DNA from: Pseudomonadota bacterium
GTDB taxonomy: Bacteria; Pseudomonadota; Gammaproteobacteria; Burkholderiales; Burkholderiaceae_E
NCBI GenBank assembly: GCA_029779435.1
Contig: JAKPAM010000136.1
Span: 1 to 64,000, forward strand
Length of the DNA: 64,000 nt
Direction of reading: 5' to 3'
Shown: positions 45,153 through 53,486 of the stretch, in pieces
How positions within the stretch are numbered: position 1 is the stretch's first letter
Layout of the letters: each line of letters opens with the position of its first letter
Translations under genes and position numbers: made by a program
Notes under the pieces: generated by a model
What the model was told of the DNA's origin: nothing
The model's input: only the letters and a program-made list of their open reading frames with translations
Database searches by the model: none

Positions 45153-46865
45153 TCACCTCATCATGTACAGTCGGTTCAGCGGCACGCGCGAGACCGGCGG
45201 GCATCCGATGACCCGGCCATCGACGCTGACCTCGAAGTTCTGCGGATCGACGCTGACCCGCGGGCACGCATCGTTGCGGACCATAGCGGCCTTGGTCAGC
45301 GCGCGCGTGCCGCGGCATGCGGCCAGCGGCTTGCGCAAGCCCAGGCGCTGCTCCAGTCCCTGCCCGATCGACGCGCCGGCCACGAAGTTCATCGACAGCG
45401 GCTGCGGCGCCGCACCGAACGCGCCCCACTGCGGCCGCATCAGCAACGGCTCGCAGGTCATCAGCGACGCGGCCGAGTCGCCCATCGCACCATGAGCGAT
45501 GAACCCGCCCTTGATGACCAGTTCGGGCTTGATGCCGAAAGTCGCCGGCCGCCACAGCACGATGTCGGCCAGCTTGCCCGGTTCGAGCGAGCCGACGTGC
45601 TCGTCGACGCCGAACACGCGTGCCGCGTTGATCGTGTACTTGGCGACATAGCGCAGGATCCGGGCATTGTCGGCGTCGGCGAACGGTTCGCCGGCCAGCG
45701 CGCCGAACTGGTCCTTCATCTTGCTGGCCAACTGCCAGGTGCGGCAGATCACTTCGTTGATCCGCCCCATGCCCTGGCTGTCCGAGCCCAGGATCGAGAT
45801 CGCCCCCATGTCGTGCAACACGTCCTCGGCCGCGATCGTCTGCGCACGGATCCGGCTCTCGGCGAAGCGCACGTCCTCGGGCACCGCCGGATTCAGGTGA
45901 TGACACACCATGATCATGTCCAGGTGCTCATCGAAGGTGTTGACCGTATAGGGGTTGGTCGGGTTCGTCGACGACGGCAGGCAGTTCGGCAGCCCGGCCA
46001 CCGCGATGATGTCCGGCGCATGGCCGCCGCCCGCGCCCTCGGTGTGATACATGTGGATCGTGCGGCCGCCGATCGCGCGCAACGTGTCCTCGAGGAAACC
46101 CGACTCGTTGAGCGTGTCGGTGTGCAACTGCACCTGGAAGTCCATGTCGTCGGCCACCGCCAAGCAGGTGTCGATCGCCGCGGGCATCGCGCCCCAGTCC
46201 TCGTGGATCTTCAGTCCCAGGCAGCCTGCCTTCATCTGCTCGACAAGCGATTCGGGCCGCGACGAATTGCCGCGTCCGAGAAAACCGAAGTTCATCGGCC
46301 AGTGCTCGGACGCTTGCAGCATCCTGCCGACGTTCCATGCGCCGCCGCAGTCGATGCCGACGGTGATCGGCCCCAGCGATCCGCCGAACATCGTCGTGAT
46401 GCCCGACGCCAGCGCGTGCTCGACGAGCTGTGCCGAATCGAAGTGCACGTGCACGTCGAGGCCGCCGGCCGTGGCGATCATGCCTTCACCGTCGCGTACC
46501 GTCGTCGCGTTGCCCACCAGCAGCTTCGGATGCACGCCGTCCATCACCTGCGGATTGCCGGCCTTGCCGATCGCCACGATGCGGCCGTCCTTGATGCCGA
46601 TGTCGCCCTTGACGATGCCGACCATCGCGTCGATGACGACGACGTTGCTGATCAGCATGTCCAGCGCGCCCTGATCGGACGTCAGCCCGGCGACCATGCC
46701 CATGCCGTCGCGCAGCGTCTTGCCCCCGCCGTGCAGGCATTCGTCGCCCGGTACCGCGTGGTCGTGCTCGATCCGCGCCAGCAGCGACGTGTCGCCGAGC
46801 CGCACACGGTCGCCGGTCGTCGGTCCATAGAGCGCCGCGTATTCGCTGCGAGTCATCCATGCCAT
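45153..46865 (-). CDS. ureC: Urease subunit alpha
   Basis: 570-residue catalytic subunit (usual length 567-570) hydrolysing urea to ammonia and carbamate at a binuclear nickel centre. All active-site residues can be placed: H139 and H141 in GLDVHVHF, carbamylated lysine K219 and H221 in [10 protein letters not shown]248, H274 in [13 protein letters not shown], flap cysteine C321 with H322 in MVCHHLN, and D362 in GSDSQGMGR. The first metal motif ([12 protein letters not shown] rather than GIDTHIHFICP) and other positions diverge from the common enterobacterial/Burkholderia enzyme, so this is a distinct urease lineage, though it looks functional. Confidence 0.93.
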   Translation of the reverse strand: MAWMTRSEYAALYGPTTGDRVRLGDTSLLARIEHDHAVPGDECLHGGGKTLRDGMGMVAGLTSDQGALDMLISNVVVIDAMVGIVKGDIGIKDGRIVAIGKAGNPQVMDGVHPKLLVGNATTVRDGEGMIATAGGLDVHVHFDSAQLVEHALASGITTMFGGSLGPITVGIDCGGAWNVGRMLQASEHWPMNFGFLGRGNSSRPESLVEQMKAGCLGLKIHEDWGAMPAAIDTCLAVADDMDFQVQLHTDTLNESGFLEDTLRAIGGRTIHMYHTEGAGGGHAPDIIAVAGLPNCLPSSTNPTNPYTVNTFDEHLDMIMVCHHLNPAVPEDVRFAESRIRAQTIAAEDVLHDMGAISILGSDSQGMGRINEVICRTWQLASKMKDQFGALAGEPFADADNARILRYVAKYTINAARVFGVDEHVGSLEPGKLADIVLWRPATFGIKPELVIKGGFIAHGAMGDSAASLMTCEPLLMRPQWGAFGAAPQPLSMNFVAGASIGQGLEQRLGLRKPLAACRGTRALTKAAMVRNDACPRVSVDPQNFEVSVDGRVIGCPPVSRVPLNRLYMMR

Positions 46866-46887
46866 CGGAAAATCTCCTCTGATTCGA

Positions 46888-47622
46888 TCAAGCGCCCTTG
46901 AAGCCGCCGGCGCGCGCGCGCGCCAATGCGTCTTCGATACCGCGGTCGTCGGCGGTACCGCCTTCGGTCAACCGGTTCAGCCCGTAGATTTCGCGCGCGC
47001 CGCCGAACGTCACCAGCGTGACGTTGCGCTCCTCGCCCGGCTCGAACCGCACCGCGGTGCCGGCGGGAATGTCGAGCCGCATCCCATAAGCGAGGCGCCG
47101 GTCGAACTGCAGGGCGCGGTTGACCTCGAAGAAGTGGTAGTGGCTGCCGACCTGGATCGGCCGGTCGCCGGTATTCATCGCGCGCAGCGCCACGCTGCGC
47201 CGGCCGGCGTTGATCTCGATCCGTCCTTCGGCGGGAAGGATTTCGCCCGGAATGCGCGGCGCGGCCCCGGTCTCGGCCCCGGTCTCGGCGGCGTCGGATG
47301 CCCGTCCGCCGTCGATCGGCGGCCGGATCGGATCGTGAACGGTGACCAGCTTGGTGCCGTCGGGGAAGCTGCCCTCGACCTGCAGGATCGGCATCAGCGC
47401 CGCCACGCCCGGCAGCACGTCCTCGGTGTCCAGCACCGTGGATCCCTCGGAGATCAGCTCGGCGACGGTGCGTCCATCCCGCGCGCCTTCGAGAATGGCA
47501 TCGGCGATGATCGCGACGGCCTCGGGGTAGCCGAGCCGCAGGCCTCGCGCACGGCGCTGTCGCGCCAGTTCGGCGGCGCTGAATATCGTCAGGCGTTCCA
47601 GTTCGGTGGGGGTCAGCAGCAA
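46888..47622 (-). CDS. ureAB: Fused urease gamma-beta subunit
   Basis: 244 residues. The gamma domain occupies about 1-100 ([57 protein letters not shown]). A roughly 25-residue Gly/Ala-rich linker follows, then the beta domain at about 124-215 ([44 protein letters not shown]). Fusion of these two subunits is the arrangement of Helicobacter UreA and some other bacteria; most betaproteobacteria have separate genes. The start is TTG 47622, six bases after aggag and exactly at the expected gamma N-terminus; no ATG or GTG is available nearby. Confidence 0.9.
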   Translation of the reverse strand: MLLTPTELERLTIFSAAELARQRRARGLRLGYPEAVAIIADAILEGARDGRTVAELISEGSTVLDTEDVLPGVAALMPILQVEGSFPDGTKLVTVHDPIRPPIDGGRASDAAETGAETGAAPRIPGEILPAEGRIEINAGRRSVALRAMNTGDRPIQVGSHYHFFEVNRALQFDRRLAYGMRLDIPAGTAVRFEPGEERNVTLVTFGGAREIYGLNRLTEGGTADDRGIEDALARARAGGFKGA

Positions 47623-47656
47623 GGCGTTCTCCTGGACGAGGATGGGGTAATGGCCG

Positions 47657-48379
47657 CTAAGTGGCGAACAACCGGCCCACGCGCGGTTCGTGCCGCATCG
47701 CAGCCACTTCGATCGCAGGCGCACCGTTCCAGGCGTCGTCCGGATCCGGACAGGGCTCGGCCAGGACGGCGACGATCGCCGGTCGCAACGCGGCCAGCAG
47801 GCGCTGGGCGTCGACGTGACCGGTCAACCCCATCCGCATCGCCGCGCCGGCGATCGACGCGGCCAGGCCGTACGCCGACATCATCTCGGCCTGCGTCAGC
47901 GACAAGCCGCGATCGGCCCACACCAAGCCCTGGACGACCGCCAGGTGCCCGGGTGCGCGTCCGTCGCGAACGATGGACAGGTAGTCGGCAGCCCGGCCTC
48001 TGCCCAGTTCCGCATGCACGCGAAGCTGGGTGAAGCCGAGGCGCCGGCTGGCCGCGCGCGGACCGGCACCCACGCTCATCGCCTCGTACAGGCGATCGAG
48101 GTCGACCAGCGCCGCGGGCGACGCCCACTGCCGCCAGGCGCGATCGAGGAACGGCCGGTCGAATCCTGCCCACCGCCGTTCGATCGACGCCGCCGCGAAC
48201 TGCAGCAGCGCGCCCGCCTGCAACGGAATCCCGTCGCCATGCATCGATTCGAGTCCCCAGGAGAACGCGGTGGCGCCGCTGGGGAACATCGAGTCACCGA
48301 GCTGCAGCATCTCGAGCAGGCAGCCGGACGATGCCTGGGCGAATGCGCCGGCGCCATCGGACAACGGTACGTCTGGCAT
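47657..48379 (-). CDS. ureF: Urease accessory protein UreF
   Basis: 240-residue helical accessory protein that couples UreD to UreG. Family segments: [30 protein letters not shown], and the conserved [18 protein letters not shown] region near the C-terminus. ATG 48379 lies seven bases after the ureE stop. The next gene, ureAB, starts 34 bp on. Confidence 0.9.
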   Translation of the reverse strand: MPDVPLSDGAGAFAQASSGCLLEMLQLGDSMFPSGATAFSWGLESMHGDGIPLQAGALLQFAAASIERRWAGFDRPFLDRAWRQWASPAALVDLDRLYEAMSVGAGPRAASRRLGFTQLRVHAELGRGRAADYLSIVRDGRAPGHLAVVQGLVWADRGLSLTQAEMMSAYGLAASIAGAAMRMGLTGHVDAQRLLAALRPAIVAVLAEPCPDPDDAWNGAPAIEVAAMRHEPRVGRLFAT

Positions 48380-48386
48380 GCGTCGG

Positions 48387-48947
48387 TCAATGGTGAGGCG
48401 GATGCGAAGGGGAGCCGGCGTGCGAGTGCTCCGACGATGGCGGATGATGAGGATGGCCATGCCCGCCGGCATGTTCGATCGCCCCGGCGCCGGGCTCGCT
48501 GCCGTCGGCTTCGATGACGATATGCCGTGCCGACGACAGATGCTCGAGCCGCTTCAGGTAATCGGCGCGCTCGCCTTCCAGCCTTATCGCCAGCCGCGTG
48601 CCGTCGAACCGGACCTTCCAATGCATGTTGCCGGCGAAGTAGCCCAGTTCCAGCGCATCGGCCGGATCGTCGACCGCCAGCACGAGCCAGCGCGGCGCGT
48701 CCAGCGCGACGATGATCGCCGACGTCGCCGACAGCATCAGGATCGCGCCGTTGCGCAGTTCGGCGTCGCGATCCAGCATCAGCGCGATCTCGGTGCCCCG
48801 ATCGGTGCGCAGGTGAAGCCGCCGGCGGGACATGTCCTGCCCGGACAAGGTCACGGTCTCGACGGCGTGCCGAGCCGACAGCGCCTGCAAGCGTCCGGCG
48901 AAGACCGGGTCGTCGGCGTATCCGACGATCGCGTTGAGCTTGAGCAC
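48387..48947 (-). CDS. ureE: Urease nickel metallochaperone UreE with His-rich tail
   Basis: 186-residue UreE with an N-terminal domain (VTLSGQDMSRRRLHLRTDRG), a metal-binding domain including YFAGNMHWKVRF with the conserved interface histidine, and a C-terminal tail carrying eleven histidines in about 25 residues (GHGHPHHPPSSEHSHAG). The tail stores and delivers Ni(II). First ure gene after the urtA-like gene; here ureE leads the operon instead of following ureC. Confidence 0.9.
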   Translation of the reverse strand: MLKLNAIVGYADDPVFAGRLQALSARHAVETVTLSGQDMSRRRLHLRTDRGTEIALMLDRDAELRNGAILMLSATSAIIVALDAPRWLVLAVDDPADALELGYFAGNMHWKVRFDGTRLAIRLEGERADYLKRLEHLSSARHIVIEADGSEPGAGAIEHAGGHGHPHHPPSSEHSHAGSPSHPPHH

Positions 48948-48978
48948 GATATGGCTCCGATTCGTTTGTCGGCAGACC

Positions 48979-50163
48979 TTAGAACTTGGCGAACGGCGCC
49001 GGCTCGATCAATCCGGTCTCGTACAGCACCTTGACCTGCCCATCGGGTTGGAACACCCCGACCCGCGCGCGCTTGTACAAATGGTGATTCGTCTCGTGGA
49101 TCTTGACGCGCCCCTCGGGGGCATCGAATTCCAGTCCCGAGGACGCGGCGATGACCTTCTCGACATCGAAGCTCCTGGCCTTCTCGACCGCGGCCTTCCA
49201 CAGATAGACCGATGTATAAGCGCACTCGGGCACGTCCGCCGTGACACGCTTCGGGCCATACTTGGCCTTGAACGCTTCGACGAACTTCCTGTTGGCCGGA
49301 TTGTCCACGCTCTGAAAGTAACCCATGCACGAATGCACGCCGACGACGTTCTCGGCGCCGATTCCCGACACTTCCTCTTCGGTCACCGCCAGCGCCATGA
49401 TCGTCGTCTTGCCCGGATCGATGCCGGCCGACTTCATCTGCTTGAAGAACGCGACATTGGAGCCGCCGACCACCGTGCTCAGGATGATGTCGGGCTTCAG
49501 CGCCTTGATCTTGTTGATGATCGATCCGAAGCTGGTGCCGCCGAGCGGGATGTACTCCTCGCCGAGCACCTTGCCGCCGAGCTTGGCCACGGCCGGACGC
49601 GCGATCTTGTTGGTCACCCGGGGCCAGACGTAGTCCGAGCCGATCAGGTAGACGCTCTTACCCTTGTTCTTCAGCAGCCACTCGACGGCCGCCCCGGTCT
49701 GCTGGGTGGCCTCGGCCGCGACATACATGATGTTCGGCGACTCTTCCTGGCCTTCGTAGTAGGTCGGGTAGTAGAGCAATCCCTTCAGTTGCTCGAAGAC
49801 CGGCAGCACCGCCTTGCGCGACGCCGACGTATAGCATCCGAAGACGGCCGCGCACTTGTCGGCCGCGACGAGCTTCCGGGCCTTCTCGGCGAAGGTCGGC
49901 CAGTCGCTGGCGCCATCCTCGACGATCGGCACGATCTTGTGCCCTAACACGCCTCCGGCGGTATTGATCTCGTCGATCGCCAGCTTGTCGGCATCGGCGA
50001 CCGACGCTTCGGCCAGCGCGAGATCGCCGGACAGTGAATGCAGGATACCGACCTTGATCGTTTCCTGGGCGAATGCCTGCCGGCTGATCCACGGGGCTGC
50101 CAGTGTCGAAGCGGACGCGAGGCCGATCGTCTTGACGACTCGTCTTCTGGAAGATGGGCTCAT
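48979..50163 (-). CDS. Urea/short-chain amide ABC substrate-binding protein (UrtA-like)
   Basis: 394-residue periplasmic binding protein. The signal region SRRRVVKTIGLASASTLAA resembles a Tat signal and ends near AFAQ. The mature protein follows the UrtA/AmiC/FmdD pattern: VGILHSLSGDLALAEASV, VFGCYTSASRKAVLPVFEQL, LYYPTYYEGQEESPN. It lies 31 bp upstream of ureE, so urea is the likely ligand. The UrtB-E permease and ATPase genes are not adjacent. The start at ATG 50163 leaves a leader with a strong terminator hairpin (50257-50307) downstream of a good sigma-70 promoter. Confidence 0.88.
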   Translation of the reverse strand: MSPSSRRRVVKTIGLASASTLAAPWISRQAFAQETIKVGILHSLSGDLALAEASVADADKLAIDEINTAGGVLGHKIVPIVEDGASDWPTFAEKARKLVAADKCAAVFGCYTSASRKAVLPVFEQLKGLLYYPTYYEGQEESPNIMYVAAEATQQTGAAVEWLLKNKGKSVYLIGSDYVWPRVTNKIARPAVAKLGGKVLGEEYIPLGGTSFGSIINKIKALKPDIILSTVVGGSNVAFFKQMKSAGIDPGKTTIMALAVTEEEVSGIGAENVVGVHSCMGYFQSVDNPANRKFVEAFKAKYGPKRVTADVPECAYTSVYLWKAAVEKARSFDVEKVIAASSGLEFDAPEGRVKIHETNHHLYKRARVGVFQPDGQVKVLYETGLIEPAPFAKF

Positions 50164-50256
50164 GCTTGGGACCTTGTCTGGTTGAGTAGGCGGCGCGATG
50201 CGCGACCGGATGCGGGCACGTCGGACCCGAACCGGGTATCCGCGCAAAGCGGAAGC

Positions 50257-50307
50257 AAAAAACAAAAAGGGCCTGGACGGATCGACGATCCGCGCAGGCC
50301 CTTTTTT
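50257..50307 (-). terminator. Leader terminator (attenuator) before urtA-urease operon
   Basis: Perfect 12-bp stem aaaaagggcctg / caggccctttttt-type (50264-50275 with 50295-50306) with an inner ggatc/gatcc stem. On the minus strand it is followed by an interrupted U-tract (tttttgtttttt). It lies inside the urtA 5' leader, between a TTGACA promoter and the start codon about 95 bp downstream, so it would stop transcription unless overcome. The hairpin is nearly symmetric and could also act on the plus strand. Confidence 0.8.
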
Positions 50308-50315
50308 GCCGACTG

Positions 50316-50341
50316 CGACACAGGCGATGTTGGCTGTGTCG
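50316..50341 (-). other. Stem-loop in the urtA leader preceding the terminator
   Basis: Perfect 8-bp stem cgacacag / ctgtgtcg with a 10-base loop, transcribed on the minus strand just before the leader terminator. A candidate regulatory hairpin recognised by an antiterminator; its loop does not show the clear AAGG-type core seen in the amiC leader. Confidence 0.5.
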
Positions 50342-50353
50342 TAAGTGTGACGA

Positions 50354-50383
50354 ATATTAGAGACGTCCATCCAACGCTGTCAA
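50354..50383 (-). promoter_or_regulatory. Sigma-70 promoter for the urtA-urease operon
   Basis: On the minus strand a perfect -35 TTGACA (50378-50383) and a -10 TAATAT (50354-50359) are separated by 18 bp. Transcription would start near 50347 and run through the 50316-50341 stem-loop and the leader terminator to urtA. The 316-bp gap 50164-50479 holds these elements and the unseen promoter for the divergent amiC-like gene; no other gene fits in it. Confidence 0.65.
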
Positions 50384-50479
50384 GTTCCGCTGCGACCTTA
50401 CTTAGCGCGGCATCGAAGTTGCTAGCATTGATCCATTGTTCCAACGTCTGCTCGATGCGTCGCGTCGACTTCATCCATC

Positions 50480-51664
50480 GTGTCCAATTCAGATCCGATC
50501 AAGGTCGGTGTCCTGTTCTCGCGTGAAGGGACGACCTCCCGGACCGAAAGGTCGATGCTGCTGGGCACGATCTTTGCAATAAGAGAGATCAACGACGCCG
50601 GCGGCCTCGACGGGCGCGAGATCGTGCCGATCCATTTCGATCCGCAATCGACGCCGCTCAGATACGCGGAGCTGGCGGCCAGGTTGATCGACGTCGAGCA
50701 CGTCAACGTGATCTTCGGCTGCTACATGTCGAGCACCCGCAAGGCGGTGCTGCCGATCGTCGAACGGTTCGACCGGCTGCTGTTCTATCCATCGATGTAC
50801 GAAGGCTTCGAGTTCTCGCCCAACATCATCTACACGGGCGGAACGCCCAACCAGCACAACCTGCCGCTGGCCCGCTACATGATGGCCAACTTCGGCGCGC
50901 GCGTGTACATGGTCGGCGGCGACTACATCTTTCCCTATGAATCGAACCGCACGATGAGCGATCTGATCCACCAGAGAAAAGGTGGGCGCAAGATCGGCGA
51001 GAAGTACGTGTCGCTCGACGCGCAGGAAAAGGACTTCGCGGCGATCGCGCGCGACATCCGGGACAAGCAGCCGGACTTCGTCTTCTCGACGGTCGTCGGC
51101 AGGACGACGAGGATGTTCTACCAGGCTTACGCCGACGCTGGGCTCGACCCCGCGACGATCCCGATCGCCAGCCTGACGACGACCGAGGTCGAAGTCCAGG
51201 AGATGGGCAGCCGGCTGGCGGCCGGGCACTTCACGGCCGCCCCCTATTTCAGGTCGCTGGCGACGCCGAAGAACGTCTCGACGGTGGGGCGCTTCACCAG
51301 ACTGTTCGGCGACCGGATCGAGCCCAACATGTGCTGGGAAGCCGCTTATTTCCAGGTGCACCTGTTCGCGCAGGCATTCCTGCAGGCGGGCGGCGACGAG
51401 CCTCGTCTTCTCGTTCCGCACCTTCATGGCGCCGAGTTCGACGCACCACAAGGGCGCGTGCGGATCGATCCGATCACGCACCACACGCGGCTGACGCCGC
51501 GCATCGGCCGGGTCGACGCGCAAGGCCAGTTCACGATCATGGCCGAGGCGCCCGCCGGCATCGAGGCCGACCCCTACCTGGCCAACCTGCAGTCCGACGA
51601 TTGGACGCAGGCGCTCAGGCCGATCGTCCCGCTGCAACCGACGGACCGCGCCCATGGCGCGTGA
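50480..51664 (+). CDS. AmiC-like cytoplasmic amide/urea sensor (first copy)
   Basis: 394-residue periplasmic-binding-protein-fold protein with no signal peptide, like Pseudomonas AmiC, the ligand sensor that sequesters the antiterminator AmiR. Characteristic segments: KVGVLFSREGTTSRTERSML, VIFGCYMSSTRKAVLPIVE, LLFYPSMYEGFEFSPN, GGTPNQHNLPLARYMM. The start is GTG 50480, which places the sensor core at residue 7 as in AmiC; no clear ribosome-binding site. It overlaps the ANTAR gene by 11 bp and is divergent from urtA-ure, making the urea/urease operon its likely target. The ligand is probably urea or a short amide (inference). Confidence 0.85.
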   Translation: MSNSDPIKVGVLFSREGTTSRTERSMLLGTIFAIREINDAGGLDGREIVPIHFDPQSTPLRYAELAARLIDVEHVNVIFGCYMSSTRKAVLPIVERFDRLLFYPSMYEGFEFSPNIIYTGGTPNQHNLPLARYMMANFGARVYMVGGDYIFPYESNRTMSDLIHQRKGGRKIGEKYVSLDAQEKDFAAIARDIRDKQPDFVFSTVVGRTTRMFYQAYADAGLDPATIPIASLTTTEVEVQEMGSRLAAGHFTAAPYFRSLATPKNVSTVGRFTRLFGDRIEPNMCWEAAYFQVHLFAQAFLQAGGDEPRLLVPHLHGAEFDAPQGRVRIDPITHHTRLTPRIGRVDAQGQFTIMAEAPAGIEADPYLANLQSDDWTQALRPIVPLQPTDRAHGA

Positions 51665-52274
51665 AACCTCGCGTCGAGCCCGGCGGCTGAGCCCGGAGTT
51701 CCTCAAGCAGTTGCGCAGCCGGCGCGTCGCGGTCATCCACCCGAACGACGCCGACGGCAGCGTCCTGCTGCTGCAACTGCAGCGCATCGGCTGCCAGGTA
51801 CAGGCCTACTGGCCGCCCCCGGCCGAACTGCCGGAGGGCACCGACATCGTCTTCTGCTCGGTGCAGCCCGAGCGGCAGCTCGACACTCACGACTGGGTGC
51901 GCGGTTGCGAGTCGGCCATCGTCATCGGCGTCATCGGTTACGAGAATCCGACGGTGTTCGACGCGTTGCTGTCCTTGAACGCATCGTGGGTCATCACGGT
52001 GCCGGTGCGCTCGACCGGCGTGTTGTCGGCGCTCGTGATGACGATCCAACGGCAGGACGAGACGCGCGCGCTGACCAAGCGGATCACGCGCCTCGAAGAA
52101 CGCCTGGCCAGCGCCAAACTGATCGACGACGCGAAATCGATCATCGCGCGCAGCCGCGACGTATCCGGTGACGAGGCCTACCGGCTGCTGCGCGAGCGGG
52201 CGATGGCCAAGCGCGTGCCGATCGAGGAGATCGCCCGCGCGATCGTCAACGCCGACGCGATCCTGTCCCGCTAG
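51654..52274 (+). CDS. AmiR-like ANTAR-domain transcription antiterminator (first copy)
   Basis: 206 residues. The N-terminal domain (about 22-130) has a receiver-like fold pattern (RRVAVIHPNDADGSVL) but lacks the phosphorylation aspartate, as in AmiR. A coiled coil (about 134-156, ALTKRITRLEERLASAK) and a C-terminal ANTAR domain (LIDDAKSIIARSRDVSGDEA, RLLRERAMAKRV, IEEIARAIVNADAIL) follow. ANTAR domains bind paired RNA hairpins in leaders and block terminators. Coupled to the AmiC-like sensor gene. Likely target: the leader terminator of the divergent urtA-urease operon. Confidence 0.88.
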   Translation: MARETSRRARRLSPEFLKQLRSRRVAVIHPNDADGSVLLLQLQRIGCQVQAYWPPPAELPEGTDIVFCSVQPERQLDTHDWVRGCESAIVIGVIGYENPTVFDALLSLNASWVITVPVRSTGVLSALVMTIQRQDETRALTKRITRLEERLASAKLIDDAKSIIARSRDVSGDEAYRLLRERAMAKRVPIEEIARAIVNADAILSR

Positions 52275-52488
52275 TGAAGCGCCAGGCACGCCAACGCTGA
52301 TCGATGCGCGCTGATCGCGACGATACCCGCCGCACCATGACGCTGCGTCACGCACCGCGACGGTGACGCACGAGCACGATCCCGATCGCGTCCCCAGGCG
52401 CATCCCTCATGGCAAGCAGTTTGCTGAACAAGCGGATCCCGCCCATGAAGGAACCGGTTCGCTCCCGGAGCCAGCCGACCCGCTTCCC

Positions 52489-53109
52489 ATGACATCCGAC
52501 CTCCTCGATCACCCCCCGCGGACGTTCTCGCTGGCGAAGATCGCTCCTCAGCGATGGCGCAACGGCGGCGGGCTGACCCGCGAGATCCTGGTGCTGCCAT
52601 GCGCCGACGGCCGGGATTGGGATTGCCGCGTCAGCGTGGCCGATATCGAGCACGACGGCCCGTTCTCCACGTTCGACGGCATCGACCGCACGGCCGTGCT
52701 GCTGGAGGGGCCGGGTCTGCTGTTGCAAGGCGCGGCTGCCGGAGAATCGGTTCGCTTCGAGCATGTCGCCGCAGTGAATCGCTTCGCCGGCGAGACACCG
52801 CTGGTCGCGCGCCTGCCGGGCACCTCCGCCCGTCTGTTCAACGTGATGCACAGGCGATCCGCCTTCGTCGCGCAAGCGGACGCGCATCGCGCCGACGGCG
52901 GCAAGCTGCTGGATCGGGACTGCACCACCGTGGTTCTCGCGTATGCCGGCCGATTCGACCTGTCGTTCGAAGGCGAGACGGACGGCAGGCTGGCCATCAC
53001 TCTCAGCAGCGGCTCGGGCATGGTCGTCTTCGATCGCCGCGCTTCGCTCGACTGGCGTCCGCGTCAGGAAAACGGCCTGTTGATCATCGTCACGCTGGCT
53101 CGCGGCTAG
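52489..53109 (+). CDS. HutD/Ves family protein
   Basis: 206-residue cupin-like protein of the HutD/Ves family, associated with histidine utilisation; it is thought to modulate urocanate or formylglutamate flux and has no established enzymatic role. Family segments: RTFSLAKIAPQRWRNGGGLT, DWDCRVSVADIEHDGPFSTF, GIDRTAVLLEGPGLLL and RGDW-like region DCTTVVLAYAG. The start is ATG 52489; the nearest purine-rich sequence is too far, so the start is uncertain. It stands alone between the ANTAR gene and the nitrogen-assimilation cluster. Confidence 0.8.
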   Translation: MTSDLLDHPPRTFSLAKIAPQRWRNGGGLTREILVLPCADGRDWDCRVSVADIEHDGPFSTFDGIDRTAVLLEGPGLLLQGAAAGESVRFEHVAAVNRFAGETPLVARLPGTSARLFNVMHRRSAFVAQADAHRADGGKLLDRDCTTVVLAYAGRFDLSFEGETDGRLAITLSSGSGMVVFDRRASLDWRPRQENGLLIIVTLARG

Positions 53110-53221
53110 GGACGCGCTGATCGATTCGCCCGAGGGGCGGATGCGACGGCCAAGTGGAATTGATCAGCGCTTCCCTATTTCTCGTCGAGATACTTCAGCC
53201 ACTTATGGGGTCGGATATCGA

Positions 53222-53237
53222 CGCACCAAATGGTGCG
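53222..53237. promoter_or_regulatory. NtrC-like enhancer site 1
   Basis: Perfect 16-bp palindrome cgcaccaaatggtgcg. The half-sites gcacc/ggtgc match NtrC enhancers (GCACC-N5-GGTGC), but the spacer is four instead of five bases. It lies about 165 bp upstream of the sigma-54 promoter. Confidence 0.5.
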
Positions 53238-53262
53238 CACCCGATGCGAAATCCTCATTCGA

Positions 53263-53279
53263 TGCACCACGGGGGCGCA
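53263..53279. promoter_or_regulatory. NtrC-like enhancer site 2
   Basis: TGCACCACGGGGGCGCA, 17 bp, matches the NtrC consensus TGCACCA-N3-TGGTGCA at 12 of 14 positions with correct spacing. About 124 bp upstream of the sigma-54 promoter and 41 bp from site 1, a normal tandem enhancer layout. The 53110-53486 gap contains these sites, the promoter and a relatively AT-rich stretch, but no gene. Confidence 0.5.
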
Positions 53280-53386
53280 TCGCGCGTTCTCATTAGAAGT
53301 CTTCGCTTCATCAGTCCTTCCGATTCTATTGATAAGAATTTCTTCACTTGCCGCGGTCGACGATGTTCGCGATGAGAATTCCTGGC

Positions 53387-53402
53387 AGGCACCAAAGTTG
53401 CA
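53387..53402 (+). promoter_or_regulatory. Sigma-54 promoter of the glnT/gmaS cluster
   Basis: AGGCACCAAAGTTGCA matches the sigma-54 consensus TGGCAC-N5-TTGCA at every position except the first. The -24 GG and -12 GC are correctly spaced. Predicted start near 53413, about 75 bp before the start codon of the glutamine-synthetase-like gene. Confidence 0.75.
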
Positions 53403-53486
53403 GCACGGCACGGGTCCTTAGTGCATGGCGCCTCCAACGCCCCCCGCCGCGCCGCCGTCGATTCCGCCCAATTCAGGAGCCCCTCC

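Noticed and set aside
50418-50433. A sigma-54-like site upstream of urtA (TGGATCAATGCTAGCA on the minus strand)
   Set aside because: Spacing of GG and GC is right but three consensus positions are wrong, including two in the -24 element; a far better sigma-70 promoter lies downstream.
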